Position numbers and translations under genes: made by a program. Shown here in pieces: positions 53,118-61,345 of a stretch of 64,000 bases of DNA. The stretch is from Streptomyces sp. NBC_01298 (GTDB taxonomy: Bacteria > Actinomycetota > Actinomycetes > Streptomycetales > Streptomycetaceae): positions 4,774,001 to 4,838,000 of the forward strand of contig NZ_CP108414.1 in assembly GCF_035978755.1 (NCBI RefSeq). Direction: 5' to 3'. The notes under the pieces were generated by a model that did not search any database, was not told the origin of the DNA, and saw only the letters and a program-made list of their open reading frames with translations. Position 1 is the stretch's first letter; the number at the start of each line of letters is the position of its first letter.

Positions 53118-54326
53118 TCAGTAGTCCTTGAGGGTGATGGAGTTCGCGGCCTTCTGGATGGGCTCCATGACCTTGTTCATCATCCGCTCCTTGCCCGGCA
53201 GGCGGCCCAGGAGGGAGAGCAGGGTCAGCTGGATGGAGATCTGGCGCTTGGTCCGCATGACCATGTGCTTGATGTTCGAGGGGCCGAGCTTCTGGTTCTC
53301 CTCCGCGAAGTGGCGCATCTCGCGCTCGTACGCCGCGAAGGCGGTCGTGTGGTCGCCGCCCGCCGCGGCGAGCTCGCCCGCCAGGACGTAGGCGCCGACC
53401 AGGGCCAGGCTCGTGCCCTGTCCGGAGGCGGGCGAGGCGCAGTACGCGGCGTCGCCGACCAGGGCGGTGCGGCCCTTCGACCAGTGGTCGAGGTGGGCCT
53501 GGCTGAGGGAGTCGAAGTAGAAGTCCTGAGCCCCGTCCAGCGCCGCGAGGAGCCGGGGCACCTCCCAGGACTCCCCCGCGTACGCCTCCGCGAGCAGCTT
53601 CTTCTGCTGGGTGACGTCGTGGTGGTCGTACTCCAGCGGCTCCGAGGCGAAGAAGAACATCGCCTTCGCGCCCGTGTCCTTGGCCGTGCTGTACGTCAGG
53701 GCCGTGCGCAGGGGGGAGACGTAGGTCAGCTCCCAGCGGTCGAGATCGAGGTGGTTGGGGACGCTGTAGATCGAGACGTAGTAGCCGAGGTCCCGGATGA
53801 ACCGCTCCTCCGGGCCGAAGACCAGGGCCCGGGTGTGGGAGTGCAGCCCGTCGGCGCCGATGACCAGGTCGAAGACGCGGCGCGCCCCGCTGTCGAAGGC
53901 CACCTCGATGCCCTCGGCGGTCTCCGCGGCGGAGGCGATGGAGTCGCCGAAGAGGTACTCGACGCCGTCGGCTCCGTCGACGGTGAGGTCGTAGAGGATC
54001 CGGTTGAGGTCACCGCGCAGGATCTCCGCGTCGTGGCCCGCGCGGCCGCCGAAGGTGTCCCCGTCGAGCGTCGCCACCCGCTTGCCCGTCGCGTTGACGA
54101 TGGAGCCGCCCTGGACGTCGGTCCGCTGGGCGCGAACCGCGTCGAGGACCCCGGCACGGGAGACCACGTCGAGCGCGGCACCCCGGATGTCGATCTTGTA
54201 GCCGCCCTCCCGGAGGGCGGAGGCGCGCTCGACCACGGTGGGCCGGAAGCCGTGGTGGCGCAGCCAGTGGGCCAAAGCGGTGCCCGCGATGCCTGCGCCG
54301 GAAATCAGTACGTCTCGGTTCTGCAT
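53118..54326 (-). CDS. FAD-dependent monooxygenase (PHBH/tetracycline-hydroxylase type)
   Basis: A 402-residue class A flavoprotein monooxygenase-like enzyme. FAD-binding GxGxxG reads ISGAGIAGTALAHWL, the second motif has the DG pair in VIGADGLHSHTRALVF, and the third is ALVGDAAYCASPASGQGTS. It uses NAD(P)H and O2 to hydroxylate an organic substrate, unknown here. No biosynthetic cluster surrounds it, so detoxification or stand-alone tailoring is likely. The ATG has AGG close upstream. Confidence 0.88.
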   Translation of the reverse strand: MQNRDVLISGAGIAGTALAHWLRHHGFRPTVVERASALREGGYKIDIRGAALDVVSRAGVLDAVRAQRTDVQGGSIVNATGKRVATLDGDTFGGRAGHDAEILRGDLNRILYDLTVDGADGVEYLFGDSIASAAETAEGIEVAFDSGARRVFDLVIGADGLHSHTRALVFGPEERFIRDLGYYVSIYSVPNHLDLDRWELTYVSPLRTALTYSTAKDTGAKAMFFFASEPLEYDHHDVTQQKKLLAEAYAGESWEVPRLLAALDGAQDFYFDSLSQAHLDHWSKGRTALVGDAAYCASPASGQGTSLALVGAYVLAGELAAAGGDHTTAFAAYEREMRHFAEENQKLGPSNIKHMVMRTKRQISIQLTLLSLLGRLPGKERMMNKVMEPIQKAANSITLKDY

Positions 54327-54667
54327 GGAAACCTGGTCCCCCGACCATGAGAAGAAGATCCGCCGCGCCGTCGGTGGAGCATGCTGGGCGGGCTGAGCGA
54401 ATGTCAACATCCTTCTGGAGATGGGGAGATGGCATTCCTCCGGCGGGAGTCCGGCCCTGGTCCGCTGAAGGTTCCAGGGGTGGGCCCACGGGGGGTCGGC
54501 GGGGGATCCGTGGGGGGATTCAAGGGGCGGGAATTATGCGATTAGCCCCTTTGGGTGGTGTTTGTCGGAAGATCGGCGCGCGTCGTGGAGGTGTTCCGGT
54601 TGCGCCCGCATCATCACGAATGTAGTCAGATCCACCCGTCGGAACATCGCGAAAAGAGGGACCCGTC
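54327..54667. other. Divergent promoter region
   Basis: 341 bp between the flavoprotein gene and the small exported-protein gene. It holds an AT-richer stretch (GAATTATGCGATTAG) near 54531-54545 and GGAG-type sites, but no operator, RNA or coding gene that I can identify. Confidence 0.5.
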
Positions 54668-55078
54668 ATGGCTCACCGCAGCACCATCACGTCGATCTGG
54701 ACCACCGTCCTCGCGGCCCTCGTAGCCGTCCTCGCCTCCTTCGGCTTCGGCGCCAAGGTCGCCCAGGCCGCCGCCACCCCGCTCTCCTCCTCCCCCGCCG
54801 CCGCCCCCGCGGCCGTCGCGGTGAACCGGCCGGCCTTCATGGCCCGGCGGACCTGGAGGGCGATGATGCGCGGTGGTTCGCTCCCGCCCACCATCAAGCA
54901 GCGCATCCGCGCCGAGGCCCACGGCAAGACCCCGTCCGTCCGCCGCTCCACCACCGCCCTCGCCGCCGGCTCCGGATCCGAGTCCGCGTACGGAGTGGAC
55001 GAGAGCGTCCGTAGCGCCACGCTCGCCGCAGCGGTCCGCGTCGGAGCCGCCCGCCGTGAGATGGCGCTCGCCGCGTAG
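54668..55078 (+). CDS. Small exported or membrane-anchored hypothetical protein
   Basis: A 136-residue protein: N-terminal helix (TSIWTTVLAALVAVLASFGFG) with a possible cleavage after AQA, then an Ala/Ser-rich part and a basic Arg-rich C-terminal half. It resembles short streptomycete proteins annotated as DUF6344, without known function. GAGGGA precedes the ATG. Followed by an 855-bp region without a convincing gene. Confidence 0.65.
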   Translation: MAHRSTITSIWTTVLAALVAVLASFGFGAKVAQAAATPLSSSPAAAPAAVAVNRPAFMARRTWRAMMRGGSLPPTIKQRIRAEAHGKTPSVRRSTTALAAGSGSESAYGVDESVRSATLAAAVRVGAARREMALAA

Positions 55079-55933
55079 TGCGCGGCACGGAGCGCTCGTA
55101 CCGCGCAGACGCGGGACCCGATGACTGAGGGAACGGTTGGCCACGGAACCACTGACCGTGTGATCCGTTGATCGCAGGACGCAGGACGCAGGACGCAGGA
55201 CGCAGGACGCAGGACGCAGGACGCAGGACGCAGGACGCAGGACGCAGGACGCAGGACGCAGGACGCAGGACCCCTTACCCGCAGGACGCAGTGCGCGCAG
55301 GTGCAAGCAGTAGGGCCCAGTGCGCGGCGCCCCGTAGGCACGACACGACAGCACCCGGTACGCCTACCCGGATCGGCACCCAGGTCCGCCGATACGCCGC
55401 GGCACGCAGGAGCACGCAGGAGCACCGCAGGACAGACGCAGCAGAACGCGAGAGCAGCACAGCGCACAGGCGCTGGAGCCCGGTCGGTCGGTGTGAGCAG
55501 GCCGCGACCGCGGATCGCGCCGTGAAGGTGCCCCGGAGCGGGGCACAGTGGGAAGGCCCCGGCGAGCGCCGGGGGCGTGCGGGGGGCGTGAAGCTTGGCA
55601 GCGCAGGGCCGCAGGCCCGGGAGACGGTGGGGTTCCCGGACGGCGCGGCCCTCTTCGGCATGTCCGGGGCCGGCCGGTTTGGCGGAACGGTTCGCCCCTT
55701 GCCCGGCAGGGGTTTCAGCGGGTCTCAAGACGCTGACCTGGGGTGTCGGGGGCGCGAATGGGGTTTATCCGATGTTGGTCATGCTTGCGGGGGAATCGGG
55801 GACTCCGGGGTGGTTCGCCGGGGATTCGGTGGGCAACTCTGGTGTCGCGACGTCGTCACCACACGGAACGACCGAGGCGGTCGGCCAACTGCCTTGGAGT
55901 GAACCCCACTTCGGTTTTCTGGAGGATACAGAC
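55079..55933. other. Gene-poor, repeat-containing region
   Basis: 855 bp with no gene I can support. It contains the 14-copy heptanucleotide repeat, then decayed relatives of it (GCAGGAGCAC units, scattered GCAGGAC at 55281-55287 and 55426-55432) up to about 55470, then plain GC-rich DNA and the upstream region of the small secreted protein gene. Open frames crossing it exist on both strands but consist largely of repeat-derived peptide. Confidence 0.6.
55174..55271. repeat. Heptanucleotide tandem repeat, 14 perfect copies
   Basis: GCAGGAC is repeated 14 times without a single mismatch (98 bp). Three units (21 bp) give a seven-residue peptide period in any frame. The perfect identity points to recent expansion or ongoing slippage. 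Confidence 0.97.
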
Positions 55934-56245
55934 ATGGCAAGCATCCGTACCGCCCGCGTCATCGCCGCCGTCGCCGCTCTCCCCCTCGCCGTCGCCCTCT
56001 TCGGCGGGGTGGCATCGGCCGACAACGGCTCCTTCGCGAACGACGGATCGAATGCGAGCGTCGCCAGCATCATCGGCAGCGGCGTGGGTGGCAGCAATCA
56101 CGGCAACTCCTCCACCTCGCAGCAGGTGGCCACCGGATCCGGCGCGTCCAACCAGAACAACACCGCGCAGGTCAACGGCTCGGCCTTCACGGCGATCGAA
56201 CAGCACAACTCCAACGTCGCCGTGAACTTCTACCCCTGGTGGTAG
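55934..56245 (+). CDS. Small secreted Asn/Ser/Gly-rich protein
   Basis: A 103-residue protein with a Sec signal peptide (cleavage likely after VASA), leaving about 75 residues rich in Asn, Ser, Gly and Gln, with segments GVGGSNHGNSSTSQQ and SGASNQNNTAQVNGS and the aromatic end FYPWW. No cysteines and almost no charged residues. The composition resembles surface-active or amyloid-like proteins of aerial hyphae (chaplins, rodlins), but it lacks their domains. GGAGG lies eight bases upstream of the ATG, and a strong hairpin follows. Function inferred only. Confidence 0.75.
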   Translation: MASIRTARVIAAVAALPLAVALFGGVASADNGSFANDGSNASVASIIGSGVGGSNHGNSSTSQQVATGSGASNQNNTAQVNGSAFTAIEQHNSNVAVNFYPWW

Positions 56246-56273
56246 CCGCGGCCTGAGTCGCACCGACTGCTGA

Positions 56274-56321
56274 GGGCGCCCGCGCGACCGGACCGGCTGG
56301 GGTCCGGTAGTGCGGGCGCCC
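56274..56321 (+). terminator. Terminator of the small secreted protein gene
   Basis: Outer stem GGGCGCCCGC/GCGGGCGCCC (10 bp) enclosing an inner ACCGGAC/GTCCGGT stem. Confidence 0.8.
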
Positions 56322-56357
56322 CCGTGCGTTTACGTGCTCCGTCACAGCGCCCCGGCC

Positions 56358-56390
56358 TTGACATCCACCTGGAATCTGACGGACAGTCAG
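56358..56390 (+). promoter_or_regulatory. Promoter and palindromic operator of the side-chain-degradation operon
   Basis: TTGACA (-35, 56358-56363), 18 bases, then GACAGT (-10, 56382-56387). Over the -10 lies CTGAC-GGACA-GTCAG (56376-56390), flanked by TGGA and TCCA, a dyad that would block RNA polymerase when bound. This layout suits a TetR-type repressor sensing an acyl-CoA; no such gene is in the window. Confidence 0.55.
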
Positions 56391-56426
56391 GTCCATTCGA
56401 TGATGTGATGCCGGGAGGCCAGCGCC

Positions 56427-57584
56427 GTGCACCTCGCCCCGACCGAAGGCCAGTTGCTGCTCCGCTCCGAGCTGCGGGAGTACTTCGGAAACCTGCTGCC
56501 GGACGGGGTGCCCGCGGACCCCGCCGAGCAGCGCGCACTACTGCGCCGGATAGGCGCCGACGGACTGCTCGGGCTCGGCTGGCCCGTCGAGTACGGAGGC
56601 CAGGGCCGCGGCCCGGACGAGCAGTTCGTGTTCTTCGACGAGGCCTACCGGGCCGGCGCCCCCGTCTCCATGGTCACCCTCAACACCGTGGGCCCGACCC
56701 TGATGAAGTACGGGACGCAGGAGCAGAAGGATTTCTTCCTGCCCCGGATCCTCAAGGGCGAACTCGTCTTCGCCATCGGCTACTCCGAGCCCGAGGCGGG
56801 CACCGACCTGGCCTCCCTGCGTACGAGGGCCGTCCGTGACGAAGAGGGCTGGCTGATCGACGGCCAGAAGATCTTCACGTCCAACGCCCAGAACGCCGAC
56901 TGGATCTGGCTCGCGTGCCGCACCGACCCGGAAGCCCCCAAGCACAAGGGCATCTCCATCATCCTGGTGCCCACCGAGGCCCCCGGCTTCGCCTGGACCC
57001 CGATCGACACGGTCGGCGGCCTGACCACGACCGCCACGTACTACGACTCCATCCGCGTGCCGGCCGGCAACCTGGTCGGCCCCGAGCACGGCGGCTGGGG
57101 ACTGATCACCAACCAGCTCAACCACGAGCGCGTCGCCCTCGCCGCCATCGGCATGCAGGCCGAGGACTTCTACCAGGGCGCGCTCGACCACGCCCGCACC
57201 CCCGACCCGCTCACCGGTGAGCGCCCCGCCGACCGTCCCTGGGTGCAGTCGCGGCTCGCGGAGGCCCACGCGCGGCTCGCCGCCGTACGCCTCCTCAACT
57301 GGCGCCTCGTCCAGGACGTCGGCGCCGGCACCCTGGCGCCGGGCGACGCGAGCGGCGTGAAGTTCCTGGGCACCGAGTCCACCGTCGAGGTGTACCGGAT
57401 CTGCCAGGAGGTGGTGGGGGAGGAGGCGCTCATCCGGGGATCGGGCCCCGAGGTCTTCGCGGGCGGCGAGCTGGAGCGGATGAACAGGGCCGCCCAGATC
57501 AACACCTTCGGGGGCGGCGTCAGCGAGGTCCAACGGGAGATCGTCGCCATGATGCGGCTCGGTATGAAGGGAAGGAAGCGATGA
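56427..57584 (+). CDS. Acyl-CoA dehydrogenase (ChsE2/FadE29-like)
   Basis: A 385-residue FAD enzyme introducing an alpha,beta double bond in an acyl-CoA. Recognisable blocks are IGYSEPEAGTDLASL (FAD/substrate), the QKIFTSNAQNADW stretch, and the C-terminal helical domain. In actinobacterial steroid catabolism such subunits act as alpha2beta2 heterotetramers with a second, shorter dehydrogenase, here two genes downstream, and each active site is made from both. GGGAGG precedes the GTG. First gene of five, each overlapping the next. Confidence 0.85.
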   Translation: MHLAPTEGQLLLRSELREYFGNLLPDGVPADPAEQRALLRRIGADGLLGLGWPVEYGGQGRGPDEQFVFFDEAYRAGAPVSMVTLNTVGPTLMKYGTQEQKDFFLPRILKGELVFAIGYSEPEAGTDLASLRTRAVRDEEGWLIDGQKIFTSNAQNADWIWLACRTDPEAPKHKGISIILVPTEAPGFAWTPIDTVGGLTTTATYYDSIRVPAGNLVGPEHGGWGLITNQLNHERVALAAIGMQAEDFYQGALDHARTPDPLTGERPADRPWVQSRLAEAHARLAAVRLLNWRLVQDVGAGTLAPGDASGVKFLGTESTVEVYRICQEVVGEEALIRGSGPEVFAGGELERMNRAAQINTFGGGVSEVQREIVAMMRLGMKGRKR

Positions 57585-58573
57585 CCGCCAGGCCCGCCAC
57601 CGACGTCGCCGCGGAAGCCGCGGCACCAGCCGAAGAGACGGAAGCGGCGCGCTTCCACACCCTCCTCGCGTCCTTCGAGGGACAGCCCGCCGCCACCGCG
57701 GGCCGGGGCAAGGACCCCGTCAACGAGCCGATGATCCGCCACTGGTGCGAGGCCATGGGCGATGCCAACCCGGCCTACACCGGGCCGGAGGCCATCGCCC
57801 CGCCCACGATGCTCCAGGCATGGACGATGGGCGGGCTCTCCGGACACACCGGCCGCTCCTCGGCCTACGACGAGCTCCTCGCGCTGCTCGACGGCGCGGG
57901 CTGCACCTCCGTCGTCGCCACCGACTGCGAGCAGGAGTACCTGCGACCGCTGCGCCCCGGCGACGCGATCACCTTCGACGCCGTGATCGAGTCGGTGTCG
58001 CCGCGCAAGACGACCAAACTGGGCACCGGCCACTTCGTCACCACGCGCATGGACGTCCGGGCGAACGGCGAACTCGCCGGGACCCACCGCTTCCGGATCC
58101 TCAAGTACGCCCCGGCGGCGAAGAGGGCCACCGAGCCGGCGAAGGCCACCGAGGCGGCGAAGCCCGCCCAGCCCGCCCGGCGCCCCCGCCCCGTGATCAA
58201 CCGCGACAACCAGGGCTTCTGGGACGGCGTCCGCGAGCACAAGCTGCTGATCCAGCGCTGCACCGCCTGTGCGACGCTCCGTTTCCCCTGGCTCCCCGGC
58301 TGCAATACCTGCGGGGGCCCGGACTGGGACAGCGTCGAGGCGTCCGGCGCCGGCACGGTGTTCAGTTACGTGGTCATGCACCACCCGCCCTTCCCCGCCT
58401 TCGACCCGCCCTACGCGGTGGCCCTCGTCGAACTCGCCGAAGGGGTCCGCATGGTCAGCAACATCACCGGCGTCCCGTACGACAAGGTCCGCATCGGGCT
58501 GCCCGTGCGCCTGGAGTTCCTGCGCGTGGACGAGGAACTGGAACTGCCCGTCTTCCGGGGGAGCGAGGCCTGA
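57581..58573 (+). CDS. MaoC-like hydratase / DUF35 OB-fold fusion (ChsH2-like)
   Basis: A 330-residue protein. Residues 20-175 form a hot-dog (MaoC/FAS1 dehydratase N-type) domain; residues 200-330 carry a zinc ribbon (CTACATLRFPWLPGCNTCGG) and DUF35 OB fold. In M. tuberculosis ChsH2 the MaoC part pairs with ChsH1 to hydrate the C17-side-chain enoyl-CoA, and the DUF35 part docks the aldolase Ltp2. An Ala/Lys/Pro-rich linker joins the halves. ATGA overlap with the preceding gene. Confidence 0.87.
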   Translation: MTARPATDVAAEAAAPAEETEAARFHTLLASFEGQPAATAGRGKDPVNEPMIRHWCEAMGDANPAYTGPEAIAPPTMLQAWTMGGLSGHTGRSSAYDELLALLDGAGCTSVVATDCEQEYLRPLRPGDAITFDAVIESVSPRKTTKLGTGHFVTTRMDVRANGELAGTHRFRILKYAPAAKRATEPAKATEAAKPAQPARRPRPVINRDNQGFWDGVREHKLLIQRCTACATLRFPWLPGCNTCGGPDWDSVEASGAGTVFSYVVMHHPPFPAFDPPYAVALVELAEGVRMVSNITGVPYDKVRIGLPVRLEFLRVDEELELPVFRGSEA

Positions 58574-59619
58574 TGGACTTCCACCCCACCGAGGAACAGG
58601 CCGCCGCGGCCGGACTCGCCGCCCAGATCTTCGGCGACCTCGCCACCCACGACCGCCTCGGCGCCGCGGGCACCGGCAGCGACGCCGAGCTGTGGAAGGC
58701 CCTCACCACCGCCGGACTGACCGCCGCCGTCGAGGACGTCGGCCTGCTCGGCCTGGTGCTCCTGCTGGAAGAACAGGGCCGCACGACCGCGCAGGTCCCG
58801 TACGCCGCCACGTGCGTGTACGGGATCCTCGCCCTGGCCCGGCACGGCACCGACGAGCAGCGTGCCCGGCTGCTCCCGGCGCTCGGCTCCGGCGACGCGG
58901 TCGCCACCGGAGCCTTCCCGAACCGCGGCCGGATCACGGCCTCGCCGGACGGCCGGCTGAGTGGCACCGCCCCCACCGTGCCCTGGCTGCGCGAGGCCAC
59001 GCACGTCCTGGTCCCGGACCGGACGGGAGCCCTGTGGCTCGTACGGACGGACGCGCCCGGGGTGCGTACGGAGCCGGTGGAGACCACCGCTCCCTGGTCG
59101 GCCGGAGGCCTGACGCTGACCGGCGCCGAGGCGGAACGGGTCGGGGCGGAGGGCGCCTACGCGGACGTACTGGCCGTCGCCCGAACCGCCTTCGCCGGAC
59201 TCCAGGCGGGCGTCTGCGCGGGCTCGCTGGCCCGCGCGGTGGAGTACACCTCCACCCGCGAGCAGTTCGGCCGGCCGCTCTCCACCAACCAGGGGGTCAT
59301 GCTCCGCGCGGCCGACGCCTACATGGACACCGAGGCGATACGGGTCACCGCGTACGAGGCGGCCTGGCGCGTGGACGAGGGCTTGCCGGCGGGGGAGCAC
59401 GCGCTGACGGCGGCCTGGTGGGCCTCGGAAGCGGGCAAACGGGTCGTCCACGCGGGCCAGCACCTGCACGGCGGGATGGGCGCCGATCTCGACCATCCCG
59501 TCCACCGGCACTTCCTGTGGGGACGCCAGCTCGACGCGTACCTGGGCTGCGGCAGCGAACTGCTGGCCGAGCTGGGCGCGGTCCTGTCCGAAGACACGCC
59601 CGAGGGGGACGAGGCATGA
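58573..59619 (+). CDS. Acyl-CoA dehydrogenase (ChsE1/FadE28-like)
   Basis: A 348-residue, diverged acyl-CoA dehydrogenase-type subunit. It keeps the C-terminal FAD-contact region (EYTSTREQFGRPLSTNQG, QHLHGGMGADLDHPVHRHF) but the N-terminal substrate part is poorly conserved, as in the alpha subunit of ChsE1-ChsE2. Forms the heteromer with the dehydrogenase at 56427. TGATG overlap (one base) with the previous gene. Confidence 0.85.
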   Translation: MDFHPTEEQAAAAGLAAQIFGDLATHDRLGAAGTGSDAELWKALTTAGLTAAVEDVGLLGLVLLLEEQGRTTAQVPYAATCVYGILALARHGTDEQRARLLPALGSGDAVATGAFPNRGRITASPDGRLSGTAPTVPWLREATHVLVPDRTGALWLVRTDAPGVRTEPVETTAPWSAGGLTLTGAEAERVGAEGAYADVLAVARTAFAGLQAGVCAGSLARAVEYTSTREQFGRPLSTNQGVMLRAADAYMDTEAIRVTAYEAAWRVDEGLPAGEHALTAAWWASEAGKRVVHAGQHLHGGMGADLDHPVHRHFLWGRQLDAYLGCGSELLAELGAVLSEDTPEGDEA

Positions 59620-60014
59620 ACATCGGCGACACGCTGCCGCCGCTGGAGATACCGGTCAGCCGCACCCTGATCGTCGCGGGCGCGATCGCCTCCCGGGACT
59701 ACCAGGACGTGCACCACGACGCGGAGCTCGCGCGGGAGAAGGGCTCCCCGGACATCTTCATGAACATCCTGACGACCAACGGCCTGGTCGGCCGGTACAT
59801 CACCGACCACCTCGGCCCGCGCGCGGTCCTGCGCAAGGTCGCGATCCGCCTCGGTGCCCCGAACCACCCCGGCGACACCATGACGCTGACCGGCACCGTC
59901 ATCGCCCTCGACGGGGACACGGCCGAGATCCGCGTGGTCGGCGCCAACGGCGTGGGCCACCACGTCACGGGCACCGTCACCGTCACCCTCGCCGCCCCGG
60001 AGGGCACCGCATGA
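59616..60014 (+). CDS. MaoC-like enoyl-CoA hydratase subunit (ChsH1-like)
   Basis: A 132-residue single hot-dog domain. The hydratase motif with catalytic Asp/His is SRDYQDVHHDAELAR, followed by GSPDIFMNILTTNGLVGRY. With the MaoC half of the ChsH2-like protein it forms a composite active site that adds water to the steroid 17-(propenoyl)-CoA. ATGA overlaps join it to both neighbours. Confidence 0.88.
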   Translation: MNIGDTLPPLEIPVSRTLIVAGAIASRDYQDVHHDAELAREKGSPDIFMNILTTNGLVGRYITDHLGPRAVLRKVAIRLGAPNHPGDTMTLTGTVIALDGDTAEIRVVGANGVGHHVTGTVTVTLAAPEGTA

Positions 60015-61177
60015 GCGTCCGCACCCGTGACCAGCTCGGCGGCCGCGCCGCCATCGCCGGCATCGGCGCGACCGAGTTCTCCAAGGACTCCGGCCGCAGT
60101 GAGCTCAAGCTGGCCGTCGAAGCCGTGCACGCGGCCCTCGACGACGCCGGGCTCACCCCCGCCGACGTGGACGGCATGGTCACCTTCACCATGGACACCA
60201 GCCCCGAGATCACCGTCGCCCAGGCGGCCGGGATCGGTGACCTCTCCTTCTTCTCCCGCATCCACTACGGCGGCGGCGCCGCCTGCGCCACCGTCCAGCA
60301 GGCCGCGCTCGCCGTGGCCACCGGGGTCGCGGAGGTCGTGGTCTGCTACCGCGCCTTCAACGAACGCTCCGGCCGCCGCTTCGGCTCCGGCGTCCAGCAG
60401 CGCGAACCCTCGGCGGAGGGCGCGGCGCTCGGCTGGTCGCTGCCCTGGGGGCTGCTCACCCCCGCCTCCTGGGTGGCCATGACGGCCCAGCGCTATCTGC
60501 ACGCCTACAACCTGACCCCGGAGGCCTTCGGTCACGTCGCGGTCACCGACCGCCGGCACGCCGCGAACAATCCGGCCGCCTACTTCTACGGCAAGCCCAT
60601 CACCCTCGCCGACCACGCGGCCTCGCGCTGGATCGTCGAGCCGCTGCGGCTGCTCGACTGCTGTCAGGAGACGGACGGCGGCCAGGCCATCGTCGTCACC
60701 ACCGCCGAACGGGCCCGTGACCTGCGGCAGAGACCCGCCGTGATCACGGCGGCGGCGCAGGGCGCGGGCCGCCGGCAGGAGGCCATGTCCTCCTTCTACC
60801 GGGACGGTCTCACCGGGCTCCCGGAGATGGACGTGGTCGCCCGCCAGCTGTGGCGGACCAGTGGACTGCGGCCCTCGGACATCGACGTCGGGATCCTCTA
60901 CGACCACTTCACGCCATTCGTCCTGATGCAGCTGGAGGAGTTCGGCTTCTGCGCACCGGGGGAGGCGGCCGATTTCGTGGCCGCCGACGCGCTGCCGCTG
61001 AACACTCACGGAGGCCAGCTCGGGGAGGCGTACCTGCACGGCATGAACGGCATCGCCGAGGCGGTCCGCCAGTTGCGCGGCACCTCCGTCAACCAGGTCT
61101 CCGGCGCCGCCCACGCCCTGGTCACAGCCGGTACCGGCGTCCCGACCTCCGGCCTGATCCTGGGCGCGGACGGCTGA
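60011..61177 (+). CDS. Lipid-transfer/thiolase-fold aldolase (Ltp2-like)
   Basis: A 388-residue thiolase-superfamily protein of the SCP-x/lipid-transfer group. It lacks the thiolase nucleophilic Cys: the corresponding stretch reads HYGGGAACATVQQAALAVA with the wrong context. The C-terminal His/Gly box is NTHGGQLGEAYLHGMNG. In mycobacteria and Thermomonospora, Ltp2 with the ChsH2 DUF35 domain is a retro-aldolase that releases propionyl-CoA and androstenedione-type ketone. Last gene of the operon, with an ATGA overlap. Confidence 0.87.
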   Translation: MSVRTRDQLGGRAAIAGIGATEFSKDSGRSELKLAVEAVHAALDDAGLTPADVDGMVTFTMDTSPEITVAQAAGIGDLSFFSRIHYGGGAACATVQQAALAVATGVAEVVVCYRAFNERSGRRFGSGVQQREPSAEGAALGWSLPWGLLTPASWVAMTAQRYLHAYNLTPEAFGHVAVTDRRHAANNPAAYFYGKPITLADHAASRWIVEPLRLLDCCQETDGGQAIVVTTAERARDLRQRPAVITAAAQGAGRRQEAMSSFYRDGLTGLPEMDVVARQLWRTSGLRPSDIDVGILYDHFTPFVLMQLEEFGFCAPGEAADFVAADALPLNTHGGQLGEAYLHGMNGIAEAVRQLRGTSVNQVSGAAHALVTAGTGVPTSGLILGADG

Positions 61178-61228
61178 TCCGTCCCTTTTGGGAAGCACCG
61201 GTGAAGCACCGGGGAAGCCTCGCGGAAG

Positions 61229-61262
61229 CCCCGCCTCCTCCACCTTCAGGAGGTGGGGCGGG
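61229..61262 (+). terminator. Terminator of the side-chain-degradation operon
   Basis: An imperfect hairpin: CCCCGCCTCCTCC pairs with GGAGG-T-GGGGCGGG around ACCTTCA. It lies 52 bp past the last gene. Confidence 0.55.
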
Positions 61263-61345
61263 CCCCGCCCCTACAACCTGAGGGGGATCCCGCTTCGGCA
61301 CTTGCGGCCGATCCGGTGGGGCCGCTCCGCTCCTAGCGTGGAGGC

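Noticed and set aside
53118..54326. The flavin monooxygenase as part of an antibiotic gene cluster
   Set aside because: No synthase, carrier protein, resistance or pathway regulator genes around it.
55174..55271. The repeat tract as a CRISPR array
   Set aside because: Seven-base units without spacers; no cas genes.
55168..55902. A 244-residue plus-strand frame through the heptamer repeat, and a 351-residue minus-strand frame (54673-55728)
   Set aside because: Both consist largely of repeat-derived peptide (AGRRTQD or RPASCVL), lack domains, and the minus-strand one overlaps a likely real gene.
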